Shown here: positions 42,283 through 51,683 of the stretch, in pieces
How positions within the stretch are numbered: position 1 is the stretch's first letter
How the letters are laid out: each line of letters begins with the position of its first letter
Source: JAIEOG01 sp964611895
GTDB taxonomy: Bacteria; Bdellovibrionota; FAC87; UBA2466
Reading direction: 5' to 3'
Length of the DNA: 64,000 nt
Assembly (NCBI GenBank): GCA_964611895.1
Contig: CAZTDN010000014.1
Coordinates: 11,562-75,561, forward strand
Translations under genes and position numbers: made by a program
Notes under the pieces: model-generated
The model's input: only the letters and a program-made list of their open reading frames with translations
Told to the model about the DNA's origin: nothing
Database searches by the model: none

Positions 42283-43312
42283 GTCGCCACACCTTCTCGA
42301 CCTGCGGCAGTCAGCGGAAGACTCCGTTCCGGAAAATTCGCTGCGCCCAAAGACGCTGACCGATTTCATTGGGCAAACCGATCTCAAACACAAGTTAGAG
42401 ATTTTTTTAGCCGCCGCTAAAGGTCGAAATGAAGCCTTGGACCACACGCTGTTTTGTGGCCCCCCTGGACTAGGAAAAACTTCCCTGGCCCACGTGCTGG
42501 CCCGAGAACTTGGCTCACAGCTGGTTTCCACGTCTGGTCCCGCCTTGGAAAAAAGTGGGGACCTCGCAGCCATTCTTACCAGCCTGAATCCAAAAGACAT
42601 TTTGTTTATCGATGAAATTCATCGTCTCAATCGTACGGTAGAAGAGTCTCTCTACCCCGCGCTCGAGGACTTTCACTTGGACATCGTTCTGGGACAGGGA
42701 CCGAGCGCTCGAGTGATGAAACTCAACCTGCCTCCATTTACATTGATTGGCGCCACGACCCGCGCTGGATTGCTCACCTCGCCCCTGATGGGACGGTTTG
42801 GGATGGTTCTGCGACTCGAGCATTACAGTGCAGAGGAACTTCAAATGGTGATCGTGCGTTCTGCAGGGATTCTCAAGTGCCGCATTGAGATGGAAGGGGC
42901 GCTTGAAGTGGCTCGACGATCGCGCGGTACGCCCCGCATCGCCAATCGCTTGCTGCGCCGAGTACGAGATTATTCCCAGGTGCGCGCCGACGGAGTGATC
43001 ACGGCGCCCGTGGCGGCTGCGGCTCTGGAAATGCTCGATGTCGACAAGCGCGGATTAGACGCCATGGATCGTCAGTTATTGACGACAATTATCGAGAAAT
43101 TCGGCGGCGGGCCCGTGGGCATTGAAACCCTTTGCTCTGCCCTGGGAGAAGAGCGCGAAACACTTGAAGACGTGTACGAGCCGTACCTGCTCCAAATCGG
43201 CTTTTTGAACCGGACCCGCCAGGGCCGGGTGGCCACTGAGCTTGCTCACAAGCACTTAGGCCTTCCCTTTTCCAAACCCGCAGTATCTGACCCGCAGCTG
43301 ACGATTTTCTAG
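42275..43312 (+). CDS. ruvB: Holliday junction helicase ATPase RuvB
   Basis: AAA+ motor driving branch migration. Walker A is GPPGLGKTS, Walker B LFIDEIHRLN, sensor 1 IGATTRAGLL, and the arginine and C-terminal wing regions (RGTPRIANRLLRRVRD, GGGPVGIETL) are present. It is 345 aa. The GTG at 42275 lies inside the ruvA end by 8 bp; no ATG fits the N-terminus. A short hairpin follows the stop but lacks a strong T tract. Confidence 0.95.
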   Translation: MDESPHLLDLRQSAEDSVPENSLRPKTLTDFIGQTDLKHKLEIFLAAAKGRNEALDHTLFCGPPGLGKTSLAHVLARELGSQLVSTSGPALEKSGDLAAILTSLNPKDILFIDEIHRLNRTVEESLYPALEDFHLDIVLGQGPSARVMKLNLPPFTLIGATTRAGLLTSPLMGRFGMVLRLEHYSAEELQMVIVRSAGILKCRIEMEGALEVARRSRGTPRIANRLLRRVRDYSQVRADGVITAPVAAAALEMLDVDKRGLDAMDRQLLTTIIEKFGGGPVGIETLCSALGEERETLEDVYEPYLLQIGFLNRTRQGRVATELAHKHLGLPFSKPAVSDPQLTIF

Positions 43313-43380
43313 CGCGGAATCCGCTAATACCCTTTCGTTTTTAGAGCAGTCCGTGCTAAACCCCCGTGCCTTAGAAAACC

Positions 43381-44628
43381 ATGAAAACTCTGCGCAATAT
43401 TTCACTCCTGCTCGGCATGGCTTCGAGCGTTTTGGCTTGGGGTGGATCCAAACACGTTCTCCCTAGCCAACAATGCCAGGAGCTCGTCAGGGTCTTGGGG
43501 ACACTCGAGGCAGAACCCCTCGACGCCGCGGAGATCCAAGAATTATTCCGGCAGACTTCCGAGGCGGACACCCTTGACCCGAGAGCCGCGGACCTGTTGC
43601 GTCGGGCACGGGCTTATCCTCAGTCCGTTCTTCAGTTGAGCAAGCTTTCACTTTCACCGGAGGAGATAAGACACCATTTTCCTTTTACCCAGACGACGCA
43701 AGCTCCCCCCAAGGCCAAGCCGCGCCAGAACCGGCGTGCTGTCGCTATTAAGCAGGCTTCGGCAGAAGCGGCCCAACGAAAGGCGCTTACGCGAGCCCAC
43801 TTGAACTTTGCCGCACTCCAAGCCGGTTTGTTCTCTCTGTCGTACCTTTTTTTGCAATACAGATTTCCTTTGGTACCGGCCACGCACATTCTGGAACAGA
43901 CGCTTCCCCAATCCTTGATAGCTTCAGCTTTTGTGCACGGTTGGCTTCAGCTCACTATAGGATCAAAGTCCGCACCCAAGCAGCCCTCCATTCCTGCGCG
44001 GACCTCGTTGCAATCCTGGTGCGGAGAATGGACTGCTGACGATACTCGGCACGGGTTGGCGTTAGTCTCTGTCGACAAACCGGGCGCTGGCCCGGAGCTC
44101 TTTTTTGTGGAGTTGGACTTAGACGCCGCGGAAAAGGCGGAGCAGGAGAGCAACTACGCTACACCGTTGGAGTACACACCACGCCCCAAGAACCGCGGCG
44201 CGAGCGTTTACTCCAGCCGCCCACTACGCGAAAAAAACAACTCCACCGAAGAACCAGCTCTCGACCAAAAAGTAGAACCGCTTCAGGCACCCGGGATTCA
44301 ATCATTTGAGGAGGATGCGGTTCGGCGTTTTTTCGATGATGTTCAAGACGGAGTGCCCCCTGAAGTCAGTGCGCGAAAACTGGGCTTTTCATGGCAAAGG
44401 TACGCACGCAAGACGGCAGCCCGACTTACTATGCTTAACCGCGCGACCAGTGTCCATGCACTCCAGCAGTCGCTTGGGAAAACCCAAACAAAGTTTTACG
44501 ATCGAGGAAACGCCGAATTCTCGTATACCTTTGGCATCGAGATAGACAAGCAATGGCGGTTGATCTTTCGATGGAGCGCGGACATGCCTGGTCCCGTGGT
44601 TGTAGGTATCGCGGATTTCCATTCTTAA
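43381..44628 (+). CDS. Exported protein with C-terminal HigB-like (RelE superfamily) toxin domain
   Basis: 415 aa. The signal peptide is residues 1-20 (LLLGMASSVLAWG). The middle holds a basic linker (PPKAKPRQNRRAV) and a hydrophobic region (about 140-195). Residues about 305-415 then match HigB-type toxins from end to end: IQSFEEDAVRRFF, ARLTMLNRATSVHAL, KTQTKFYDRGNAEFS, DKQWRLIFRWSAD and VVVGIADFHS. HigB normally cleaves mRNA on ribosomes and is encoded next to HigA, but no XRE-type antitoxin gene is adjacent here. An exported toxin-like effector is one reading; an adapted non-toxic fold is another. Confidence 0.65.
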   Translation: MKTLRNISLLLGMASSVLAWGGSKHVLPSQQCQELVRVLGTLEAEPLDAAEIQELFRQTSEADTLDPRAADLLRRARAYPQSVLQLSKLSLSPEEIRHHFPFTQTTQAPPKAKPRQNRRAVAIKQASAEAAQRKALTRAHLNFAALQAGLFSLSYLFLQYRFPLVPATHILEQTLPQSLIASAFVHGWLQLTIGSKSAPKQPSIPARTSLQSWCGEWTADDTRHGLALVSVDKPGAGPELFFVELDLDAAEKAEQESNYATPLEYTPRPKNRGASVYSSRPLREKNNSTEEPALDQKVEPLQAPGIQSFEEDAVRRFFDDVQDGVPPEVSARKLGFSWQRYARKTAARLTMLNRATSVHALQQSLGKTQTKFYDRGNAEFSYTFGIEIDKQWRLIFRWSADMPGPVVVGIADFHS

Positions 44629-44631
44629 AGG

Positions 44632-44988
44632 CTATTCAGCCGAGTCAGCGTAGATACCGTTTACTCGGTCCGAGCGCGAGGAACCGCGAGGCAAAGCCTC
44701 TCCTGGCCGGCCGAGCTTTCGAACTTTGCTTTCGACTCCAGCGCCAGTACCAGGGGCTGTTTGCGCCGAAAACAGGGGTGGTGGCTCTGGTGGCGGAGGG
44801 GGAGAGTAGCTGGGCGGCATCGCACCGCCGATGGGGGAGGGAGGCCGACTGCCCGCACCGCCAAAGCCAGTCATCGCTCCATTCGTATCATCGCCCAAAC
44901 TAACGCTGTGGACGTGTCCATTGCCAGAAGCATGACCCCACGCAAGAGGGGCTCCGACCATAAGCAAGGCTAGTACAAAGGTCTTCAT
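44632..44988 (-). CDS. Small exported Gly/Pro-rich protein
   Basis: 118 aa. The ATG at 44988 (three codons after another) gives a signal peptide (MKTFVLALLMVGAPLAWG). The mature part is disordered: His-rich start (HASGNGHVHS), glycine-rich, and PPPPPEPPPL, with a C-terminal acidic end. It could be a surface or periplasmic spacer protein. Not recognised. It is convergent with the HigB-like gene by 3 bp and is not an obvious immunity protein. Confidence 0.6.
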   Translation of the reverse strand: MKTFVLALLMVGAPLAWGHASGNGHVHSVSLGDDTNGAMTGFGGAGSRPPSPIGGAMPPSYSPPPPPEPPPLFSAQTAPGTGAGVESKVRKLGRPGEALPRGSSRSDRVNGIYADSAE

Positions 44989-45100
44989 TGGCTGCATGGT
45001 TTCCCCTATTCCTTACGAACTGCAACACTCCAGCCAACCTAAACCATTGATTTTATTGAATTCGAATTGTGAAAGATGCCTATTTCCTTTTCAACTGAAA

Positions 45101-45136
45101 GGTACGCGGTTACTTTTGCAAAAGTAACCGCGTACC
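45101..45136. repeat. Perfect 36-bp palindrome, GGTACGCGG family
   Basis: GGTACGCGGTTACTTTTG is followed by its exact reverse complement, giving an 18-bp arm with no spacer. A very similar element lies at 51684-51719. It sits 17 bp before the next gene start. It could be a REP-like element, a strong mRNA hairpin or a protein-binding site. Confidence 0.9.
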
Positions 45137-45153
45137 GGGAATAAGGTGCTCTC

Positions 45154-45807
45154 ATGCTCCTACTTTGTCTGATTTTCGGGCTCGCTTTTGCCAGCCCGGG
45201 CTGGGCGGAAAGCGAAACCCAAGCCCCCTCCCCGACGGCCCCCAGGGCCTGGGAAATCGCTCCCCAGATATCGGTCGTCTCGGTGTCGGGATTGCGCCTT
45301 CCCACGCCGGGGTTTTCGGTCAATTACATCCCCACTTTCGTCGGGTTGCCGACCTTTAACGTGACACTTCTGCGCAATTTATGGAGCGATGGTGTCTTTT
45401 CGATCGCGGCACAGGCCTCACTAGGCTTCGGCTCGCGTTCGGCAAAGTTCGAAACCCAATCCCTCAGCTCTCTCGTAACCCAGCCAGAGGAACTCACCTT
45501 GCGCTGGATTCCATTATCGATCTCATCCCGGTGGACGTACCGAAGCCCGCGGTTTGCTTACTTGAGACCCGGGTTGGTAGTCGGGATCGGCGCGCTTGCG
45601 CTTTCGCAGAACTCTTCCCGACCAGGACTTTCCCAACTCGTAGGAATCCCTATGTTGCTCGTGTCTCCTCAAATCACTTTTATGGACAGTGGCAGCGATC
45701 ACTGGCTGGGCGGATTTACCTTTGGTTGGACCATGATGCGGGGAATAGGAGGCAGCACCGGCCTTGCGGCTTCCTCACTCGACCTCAGCCTCAATCTCCA
45801 TCTTTAG
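45154..45807 (+). CDS. Outer-membrane beta-barrel-like protein
   Basis: 217 aa with a signal peptide (LLLCLIFGLAFASPGWA) and strand-rich sequence (PGFSVNYIPTFVGLPTFNV, ITFMDSGSDHWLGGFTFGW) ending LHL. The ATG at 45154 has AAGGTG upstream. The perfect palindrome at 45101-45136 lies in the leader or promoter, so expression may depend on it. The family is not identified; it resembles the other barrels in the window only in pattern. Confidence 0.7.
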   Translation: MLLLCLIFGLAFASPGWAESETQAPSPTAPRAWEIAPQISVVSVSGLRLPTPGFSVNYIPTFVGLPTFNVTLLRNLWSDGVFSIAAQASLGFGSRSAKFETQSLSSLVTQPEELTLRWIPLSISSRWTYRSPRFAYLRPGLVVGIGALALSQNSSRPGLSQLVGIPMLLVSPQITFMDSGSDHWLGGFTFGWTMMRGIGGSTGLAASSLDLSLNLHL

Positions 45808-45920
45808 AAAAGAGTCACATTTTGACTGCAATTTCCGTTTCTTAAGCAAGCTTTGGCCCGCTCTCCTTGCTGTATCGCAAAACATACCTATAATAAGGGC
45901 CAAACGGAGGAGACCTACAC

Positions 45921-46826
45921 GTGTTCAAACGAATATTCCTTTTTTTAGCAGTGAATATTTTGGTCGTTCTGACCATTTCTATCTCGCTTCAAGTATTGGG
46001 AATTCGACCGTACTTAGATTCGAACGGGATTGATTACACAAGCCTTCTCGCGTTTTGTGCAGTAGCTGGTTTTGCCGGTGCGCTGATTAGTTTGGCGCTC
46101 TCGCGCATCATGGCCAAGATGATGATGGGAGTTCGAGTAATCGACCCATCGCGCCCAGGATCGCCGCAAGAAAAAGAACTGCTAACAACGGTTCACCGCC
46201 TAGCGCAGAAAGCAGGCCTACCTGCGATGCCCGAAGTGGGAATCTACCAAAGCCCCGAGGTCAACGCTTTCGCCACAGGACCTACTCGTTCGCGCTCACT
46301 CGTCGCTGTTTCCACGGGCCTATTAGAGCGCATGGATAGCGCAGCGGTAGAAGGCGTGTTGGGCCATGAAATCGCCCACGTCTCCAACGGTGACATGGTG
46401 ACCATGACCCTGCTCCAAGGCGTAGTGAATACGTTCGTCATGTTTTTTGCGCGAGCGGCCGCTTGGGGAGTCTCCCAGGCGATGTCCGGCAACCGCAACA
46501 ACGACGAAGGCCCATCGCCGATGATTCAGTACTTCATGGTAATTGCTTTTGAGATCGTCTTGAGCATTTTGGGCAGTATCTTGGTAGCGACCTATTCTCG
46601 ACGCCGAGAGTACAAAGCCGACAAAGGCGGCGCTTGGCTCGCAGGTAGGGAAAAAATGATCCACGCACTCCAAGCTCTCAAGTCGTCGATGCCCTACCAC
46701 GACAACAGAACCGCTGCTGTTGAAGCGATGAAAATTAGCGGCAAGTCCGGCGGACTGATGTCGTTGTTAGCATCACATCCAGCGCTGGATTTGCGTATCG
46801 AAGCCTTGCGTAAAGCAAAACTCTAA
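45921..46826 (+). CDS. htpX: Zinc metalloprotease HtpX
   Basis: Inner-membrane stress protease of 301 aa that degrades misfolded membrane proteins. Two N-terminal helices precede the HExxH motif (LGHEIAHVSNGD); the third ligand lies in RRREYKADKGGAWLAG. Further helices surround the active site (VVNTFVMFFARAAAWGV, VIAFEIVLSILGSILVA). The stop overlaps trpS as TAATG, an unusual coupling. A GGAG site precedes the GTG start. Confidence 0.95.
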   Translation: MFKRIFLFLAVNILVVLTISISLQVLGIRPYLDSNGIDYTSLLAFCAVAGFAGALISLALSRIMAKMMMGVRVIDPSRPGSPQEKELLTTVHRLAQKAGLPAMPEVGIYQSPEVNAFATGPTRSRSLVAVSTGLLERMDSAAVEGVLGHEIAHVSNGDMVTMTLLQGVVNTFVMFFARAAAWGVSQAMSGNRNNDEGPSPMIQYFMVIAFEIVLSILGSILVATYSRRREYKADKGGAWLAGREKMIHALQALKSSMPYHDNRTAAVEAMKISGKSGGLMSLLASHPALDLRIEALRKAKL

Positions 46827-47830
46827 TGGCTAAGTTTCCAGAGCGCATAGTAAGCGGCATGCGCCCCACGGGGCGCTTGCACATTGGCCATTATTGGGGC
46901 GTGCTCGTAAACTACCTGGCCCTCCAAGAAACACACGATTGCTTTTTCATGATCGCGGATCTCCATGCTTTGACGACGGGAGATTTGCGCAAAATAGAGC
47001 TCGGGAAAAACACTCGCGAAGTGCTTTTGGATTGGCTGGCGTGCGGCATCGATCCGGAAAAAGCGACGATTTACGTTCAGTCTAGCGTCCCTGAACACAC
47101 CGAGCTCGCTCAGCTTCTTGCCATGGTTACGAGTGTAGGTTGGCTGGAACGCAATCCCACTTACAAGGAAATGCGCGAACAGTTAGGTGAAAACAACACC
47201 AGCAGTTTGGGACTGCTAGGGTATCCTGTCCTTCAGGCCGTCGATGTCTGCTTGTACAAAGGAACAAAAGTCCCTGTAGGCGAAGACCAAAAACCCCATT
47301 TAGAACTAGGACGCGAGATCGTTCGAAGATTCAATTCTATCTATAAGAAAAATCTTTTCCCCGAGTTTGAAGCTCTAACCACCCAGGTGCCAAAATTGCC
47401 AGGTTTGGACGGGCGAAAGATGAGCAAGAGTTACGGCAACACAATCGAGCTGGCCGAAGATCCCTCCAGCATTCGCAAAAAGGTAAAGTCCATGTTGACC
47501 GATCCGGGACGCCCGCGACGCTCCGACCCCGGCAACCCGGACGTCTGCCCTGTTTTTACCTACCACCAGCTTTTTTCTCCTGCCGAGCGCGTCGCCCAAA
47601 TCGCCGCTGAATGTCGAAGCGCCTCGCTGGGCTGCGGCGAAGATAAAGATGCTCTTGCGGACCAGATTCTGGCCTGGCAGGCCCCCCTGCTCAAACGTCG
47701 CCAGCAGCTGGAAAAGGACCCAGGCTATTTGCTCGAAGTCCTCACAAAAGGCCGAGACAAAGCACGCGAAGTCGCTTCCCGGACCATGAAAGAAGTGTGG
47801 GAAACTATGGGGCTTTGGCCTCCAAGGTAA
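46826..47830 (+). CDS. trpS: Tryptophanyl-tRNA synthetase
   Basis: Cytosolic class I synthetase of 334 aa charging tRNA-Trp. The HIGH-type motif is GRLHIGHYWG, and KMSKS is GRKMSKSYGN with the catalytic lysines. GLLGYPVLQAVDVCLYKG and PVGEDQKPHLELGREI form the substrate pocket. The start overlaps the htpX stop by one base. A long insert (PRRSDPGNPDVCPVFTYHQ) is within family range. Confidence 0.96.
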   Translation: MAKFPERIVSGMRPTGRLHIGHYWGVLVNYLALQETHDCFFMIADLHALTTGDLRKIELGKNTREVLLDWLACGIDPEKATIYVQSSVPEHTELAQLLAMVTSVGWLERNPTYKEMREQLGENNTSSLGLLGYPVLQAVDVCLYKGTKVPVGEDQKPHLELGREIVRRFNSIYKKNLFPEFEALTTQVPKLPGLDGRKMSKSYGNTIELAEDPSSIRKKVKSMLTDPGRPRRSDPGNPDVCPVFTYHQLFSPAERVAQIAAECRSASLGCGEDKDALADQILAWQAPLLKRRQQLEKDPGYLLEVLTKGRDKAREVASRTMKEVWETMGLWPPR

Positions 47831-47890
47831 GCGTGCTTTTCTGAGCAAATTCCAGCGCCGTCTCCCCTCAAAAGTGATATAAATGTCCCA

Positions 47891-48760
47891 ATGGAATTGG
47901 AAGCGGTACCTAACCCTGCTCCGCTGCCGTTAATCGCCACGGAAGAAATCATCGACAAGGCCCTTGCTGCCGACCCGTCGGCAGTGGCTAGCGCGTCGAA
48001 TGTTTCAGAAACAGATTATCGGGTCAGCCTGCCCTGCTTTGAAGGGCCCTTGGATTTGCTCTTGCACCTTATCCGCAAAGAGCAGGTGAATATTTACGAC
48101 ATCCCCATCACGCGAATTTGTGAAGCTTATTTAGAACACTTGGATTTATTGCAACAGCTCGACTTTAATCTGGCCGGCGAATTCATGGTCATGGCGTCGA
48201 CGCTGATGTACATCAAGTCCGCCACGCTGCTCCCTATCGAAGGCGATGCTAAGGGCGAGGACCCTCGCCTCCCACTGGTCGCTCAGTTAGTCGAGTACGA
48301 AAAGTATAAGCTCGCAGCCGCAGCTATTGATAACCATCTTTGGTTGGGCAGAGATATTTACTCTCGTCCCGAAGGTGCACTGAGTGACGTCATGCCCGTG
48401 GAATCGTTGCTAGATGCACCCATTGAATCGGTCGATCCGTTTCAACTTCTCAAGTGCCTGAAAGTAGCCACCGACCGCACTCAGCGCCCCCCTATTCAAA
48501 TCGAAACGGATACCGTTTCTATTCGAGAAAAAGTGCTTTTGATTCGCAGCTACCTGCTCAGCGCACAGACTTTTGACTTTGGGGCGCTGCTGCCTCCCGA
48601 GCGAATAACGCATGAAGTGATTGTAAGTTTTTTAGCGGTACTTGAATTAGCAAAACTCAAGTTTGTTGAAATCATCCAGAACGAAAATTTTGGACCCATG
48701 CAAGTTCGCGCTCAGCGATCTCTCGAAGAGCTGAACTTTGGGCTATTGGACCAGTATTGA
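47891..48760 (+). CDS. scpA: Segregation and condensation protein A
   Basis: Kleisin subunit linking SMC with ScpB in the condensin complex, 289 aa. Key parts: YRVSLPCFEGPLDLLLHLIR (residues 38-57), IYDIPITRICEAYLEHL, FMVMASTLMYIKSATLLP, and a C-terminal winged helix (VSFLAVLELAKLKFVEIIQ). scpB follows at once, as is usual. Confidence 0.94.
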   Translation: MELEAVPNPAPLPLIATEEIIDKALAADPSAVASASNVSETDYRVSLPCFEGPLDLLLHLIRKEQVNIYDIPITRICEAYLEHLDLLQQLDFNLAGEFMVMASTLMYIKSATLLPIEGDAKGEDPRLPLVAQLVEYEKYKLAAAAIDNHLWLGRDIYSRPEGALSDVMPVESLLDAPIESVDPFQLLKCLKVATDRTQRPPIQIETDTVSIREKVLLIRSYLLSAQTFDFGALLPPERITHEVIVSFLAVLELAKLKFVEIIQNENFGPMQVRAQRSLEELNFGLLDQY

Positions 48761-48767
48761 GGTGGAT

Positions 48768-49718
48768 ATGGACGCCGAACTAGAAACCTTGCCTGAGGCA
48801 GCTGCGGCACCAGCCGTGGGCACGGAGCCGTTTACCATGGCACCCGAGGCCTTTGCTTCGGCGGTGGAAGCAGTGCTCTTTGCGGCTGAACGCCCCATTG
48901 GCTTGGCGCGCATCCGCGAGGCCTTCGGTAGCGCAGCGCCGACTAACGATCAGATTTCGGAAGTTCTTTCTCAGATCCAAAGCCGATATGAATCGCCCGA
49001 TCGAGGCTTTACATTGCGCAAAGCGCAGGGCGGTTACCACTTCGTGACCAAAGTAGAAAACGCAGAGTTCATACGGCGTTTTCAGGCGAGCAAGCCGTTT
49101 CGTTTGGGAAAAAGCGCGCTCGAAGTCATGGCGATTGTTGCCTACCGCGAGCCCATCACTCGAGCTGAAATCGATCAAGTGCGTGGCATTGATAGCAGCC
49201 ACTTGCTGCGGACCTTGATCGACCGAGGCCTGGTGCGTATGGCGGGCAAGGCGGAGATCCCGGGCCGCCCTGTGCAGTATGGCTCCACGCCAAAGTTTCT
49301 CGAAGTTTTGGGACTGAGTAGCACAGCGGAGTTACCTCCTTTGTCGGAGCTGAGCCAGCTTCAGGGCGACACGGAGGACCCTCAACAGCGCATGGAAGCC
49401 GGCCTGGATCGCTTCATGAGGCCCGAGGAACGCAACCCAGAGGATGAGCTTCCACCTCTAGAAGACGAAGAAGGACAAGACCCCGTTCTGAACGAAATTG
49501 AGTCCCTCATCCAAACTGCAGATGGTGCGCCTAAAGAAGTTTTTGCTTCGGCGGTGCACCGCGAAACAGCTCAAGCGAATCAAGAAGCGCTCGAGGCCTT
49601 TCAAGCGAGTGGACGCAAGCGAGTTCGCAAAACCCCTGTCGCGGAAGTTCCCAAAGCAGTGACTTTTGACGAGCTTACCGGCGTAGTTCCAGACTCCGGA
49701 AGTGCTCCCATCCACTAA
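48768..49718 (+). CDS. scpB: Segregation and condensation protein B
   Basis: ScpB of the SMC condensin complex. After a short N-terminal tail come two winged helices: AVEAVLFAAERPIGLARIRE and ALEVMAIVAYREPITRAEID, with the conserved VRGIDSSHLLRTLIDRGLV and GRPVQYGSTPKFLEVLGL. A long acidic C-terminal extension (from about residue 200) is unlike the compact E. coli-type and could bind partners. The ATG at 48768 is chosen; GTG at 48762 is possible. The stop overlaps the next start as TAATG. Confidence 0.92.
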   Translation: MDAELETLPEAAAAPAVGTEPFTMAPEAFASAVEAVLFAAERPIGLARIREAFGSAAPTNDQISEVLSQIQSRYESPDRGFTLRKAQGGYHFVTKVENAEFIRRFQASKPFRLGKSALEVMAIVAYREPITRAEIDQVRGIDSSHLLRTLIDRGLVRMAGKAEIPGRPVQYGSTPKFLEVLGLSSTAELPPLSELSQLQGDTEDPQQRMEAGLDRFMRPEERNPEDELPPLEDEEGQDPVLNEIESLIQTADGAPKEVFASAVHRETAQANQEALEAFQASGRKRVRKTPVAEVPKAVTFDELTGVVPDSGSAPIH

Positions 49719-50497
49719 TGGTCACTCTTGAAAAAGGCCTGTTTCATTTAAGGCCGGCCCCGCTGGCCGCCTGGTTGAAACGCTTTTTTCGGATCCAGAG
49801 GCGGCATCTTACTACCCGAGACGGCCTGACGTTTTGGATTGATCCGGTTTCACACTTGGGCCGTCAGCTCCTCGACACGGGTGTCTACGAACCCGAAATG
49901 ACCCAGGTTATTCAAACTCTGCTTAGGCCGGGTGATACTTTTTTTGATGTGGGCGTAAACGAGGGATACTTCACTTGCCTTGCTGCACAAGCAGTGGGTC
50001 CCGCAGGCAGAGTCCTCGGCGCAGAGCCGCAGACGCGCCTAATCGAAATTATATTGCGCAATATCAATTTGAATCATTTCAGGAACGTGGATTTGGAACA
50101 TACCGCGCTTTCGGACGCAGAAGGCACCGCTACTTTTTACGAGACGCCCGACATCAACTCGGGAGCGAGTAGTTTTTTTCGACCGGCGAAGATCGGGCTA
50201 CGGCCAGTAAAAGTCCAAACCATGCGACTGGATTCGCTAGTTGAAAAGTCTCGCTTGCAACGCATTCGCCTGATGAAAATAGATTGCGAAGGTGCTGAGG
50301 GCGCAGTCTTAGCTGGAGCACACCAGACTCTCAGCTGCCAACAGATCGACTACCTGGTGGTTGAATTTCACCCCCAACTAACCGGCGAAGCAGTTCCCCA
50401 CAAAATTGACGCACAGCTAAAAGCAGCCGGGTACACTATGTCCGTCTTGTCCAACGGAATCTGGATTTACCACCTGCCAGATTTGACCGTCTTTTAG
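49718..50497 (+). CDS. FkbM-family methyltransferase
   Basis: SAM-dependent methyltransferase of 259 aa, usually O-methylating sugars or small molecules. The SAM motif is FFDVGVNEGYFTCLAAQAVG, followed by GRVLGAEPQ, and later IRLMKIDCEGAEGAVLAGA, the FkbM signature. It is coupled to scpB by TAATG, though no functional link is evident. The substrate is unknown. Confidence 0.85.
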   Translation: MVTLEKGLFHLRPAPLAAWLKRFFRIQRRHLTTRDGLTFWIDPVSHLGRQLLDTGVYEPEMTQVIQTLLRPGDTFFDVGVNEGYFTCLAAQAVGPAGRVLGAEPQTRLIEIILRNINLNHFRNVDLEHTALSDAEGTATFYETPDINSGASSFFRPAKIGLRPVKVQTMRLDSLVEKSRLQRIRLMKIDCEGAEGAVLAGAHQTLSCQQIDYLVVEFHPQLTGEAVPHKIDAQLKAAGYTMSVLSNGIWIYHLPDLTVF

Positions 50498-50549
50498 CCC
50501 GTTCAGTGGTAGAATTTAATCTTCCCCATCAAACTACCTGGAGCCCTTT

Positions 50550-51662
50550 ATGTACTCAAGAATCCCCTGTTTGTCCGTGAAGGCCGTTTTGGTTTTGGGT
50601 CTGTGTGTGTTCGCATCTGCATGCAACCGAAGCACTGGCCCCAGCAGCTCATCGAGCACACTGGACATCGTCTTTACTTCCTCGGATGTCATGTCAGCAA
50701 CTCGCGGCTCACACCGGGCTTGTAGCGTGACGTACGAGTCGACCACTGTAAACGGTCGGTGCTACACACCGCTTTCGGTCAAAGGGATCTTCAATATGGC
50801 CACACTTGGGAGCACGGGCGGGGGCGGCGCCGGCGCTCGACTCCTCGGTGGTGGAACTCTGAGCGGACTAGAGGCCGTGTTCCACACGGGCGCGTTTGAC
50901 CTGGCTACTTCGCCCTCAATCGATGGCGACGACAATATCCAAGATTCTTCGGGAGGTCCGTTCAACTACATATCACTCGATATCCAAGCAATTGAATATT
51001 CATTTTTGGGCGAGGCAGGTGACCGAGTTTATCATGTTCGCATCCCTTTTGCGCAGACGGTCCCGAGTGAAAGCTCTGTTTACTCCAGCTGCGGACTTGG
51101 AGGCGGTCTGACGGAAGCAGATACTTATGGTTCCCTGTACGGAACATTTAGCGCAAACGCTGGAGATATTTTGGTCTGTATCAAATCTACCGACACCGAG
51201 ACCTGCGAGAACACCGACTTCCAGTGGGTGAATGGAAGCTCACTCACTAGCACACGCCCAGGCTCTCCGAAGGCGGTTTCAGGAACATATTTATTAACGG
51301 CGGACGCCTGCACGATGTCAGGCGATATGGCGGATATCACTTGGGGACACTCGACCCTGGAAATGAGCCTGTCTTCTGCTGTAAGTGTCTCAGCAGAAAT
51401 CACTGCGGGAGTAAAGACATACACCGTAGGCGCCAGCACAGGAACCGGCCTAACCGCTACTATCGACGTGGATCTCACTGACGCTCTTTTTGTTCCAGAC
51501 TCGGCTATCAATTCAGCCCTCAATACCCAGACCGAGTCTCAGATCTTGGGCCAGATCGACGAAGTACTGCTTAAACCCATGTTTGTGAATAAACATAAAT
51601 CCACTCCGGCCTCCAATGACGATGGCATGATGGACGCTTCGGTAACGCTAACCGTGAACTGA
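50550..51662 (+). CDS. Lipoprotein of unknown function
   Basis: 370 aa. The lipobox FASAC places the lipidated Cys at residue 25. The mature part is Gly/Ser/Thr-rich, beta-rich and low in charge, with six or more cysteines (for example SCGLGGGLTEAD, CIKSTDTETCENTD). It is probably outer-membrane anchored and perhaps exposed. No family is recognised. A strong palindromic terminator follows the stop by 22 bp. Confidence 0.7.
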   Translation: MYSRIPCLSVKAVLVLGLCVFASACNRSTGPSSSSSTLDIVFTSSDVMSATRGSHRACSVTYESTTVNGRCYTPLSVKGIFNMATLGSTGGGGAGARLLGGGTLSGLEAVFHTGAFDLATSPSIDGDDNIQDSSGGPFNYISLDIQAIEYSFLGEAGDRVYHVRIPFAQTVPSESSVYSSCGLGGGLTEADTYGSLYGTFSANAGDILVCIKSTDTETCENTDFQWVNGSSLTSTRPGSPKAVSGTYLLTADACTMSGDMADITWGHSTLEMSLSSAVSVSAEITAGVKTYTVGASTGTGLTATIDVDLTDALFVPDSAINSALNTQTESQILGQIDEVLLKPMFVNKHKSTPASNDDGMMDASVTLTVN

Positions 51663-51683
51663 GCCGTTGGTTTTCGAAAAAAG

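Noticed and set aside
43316..43345. GCGGAATCCGC hairpin followed by T-rich sequence after ruvB
   Set aside because: The stem is only four pairs and the T run is distant; it may be a weak terminator but is not supported enough.
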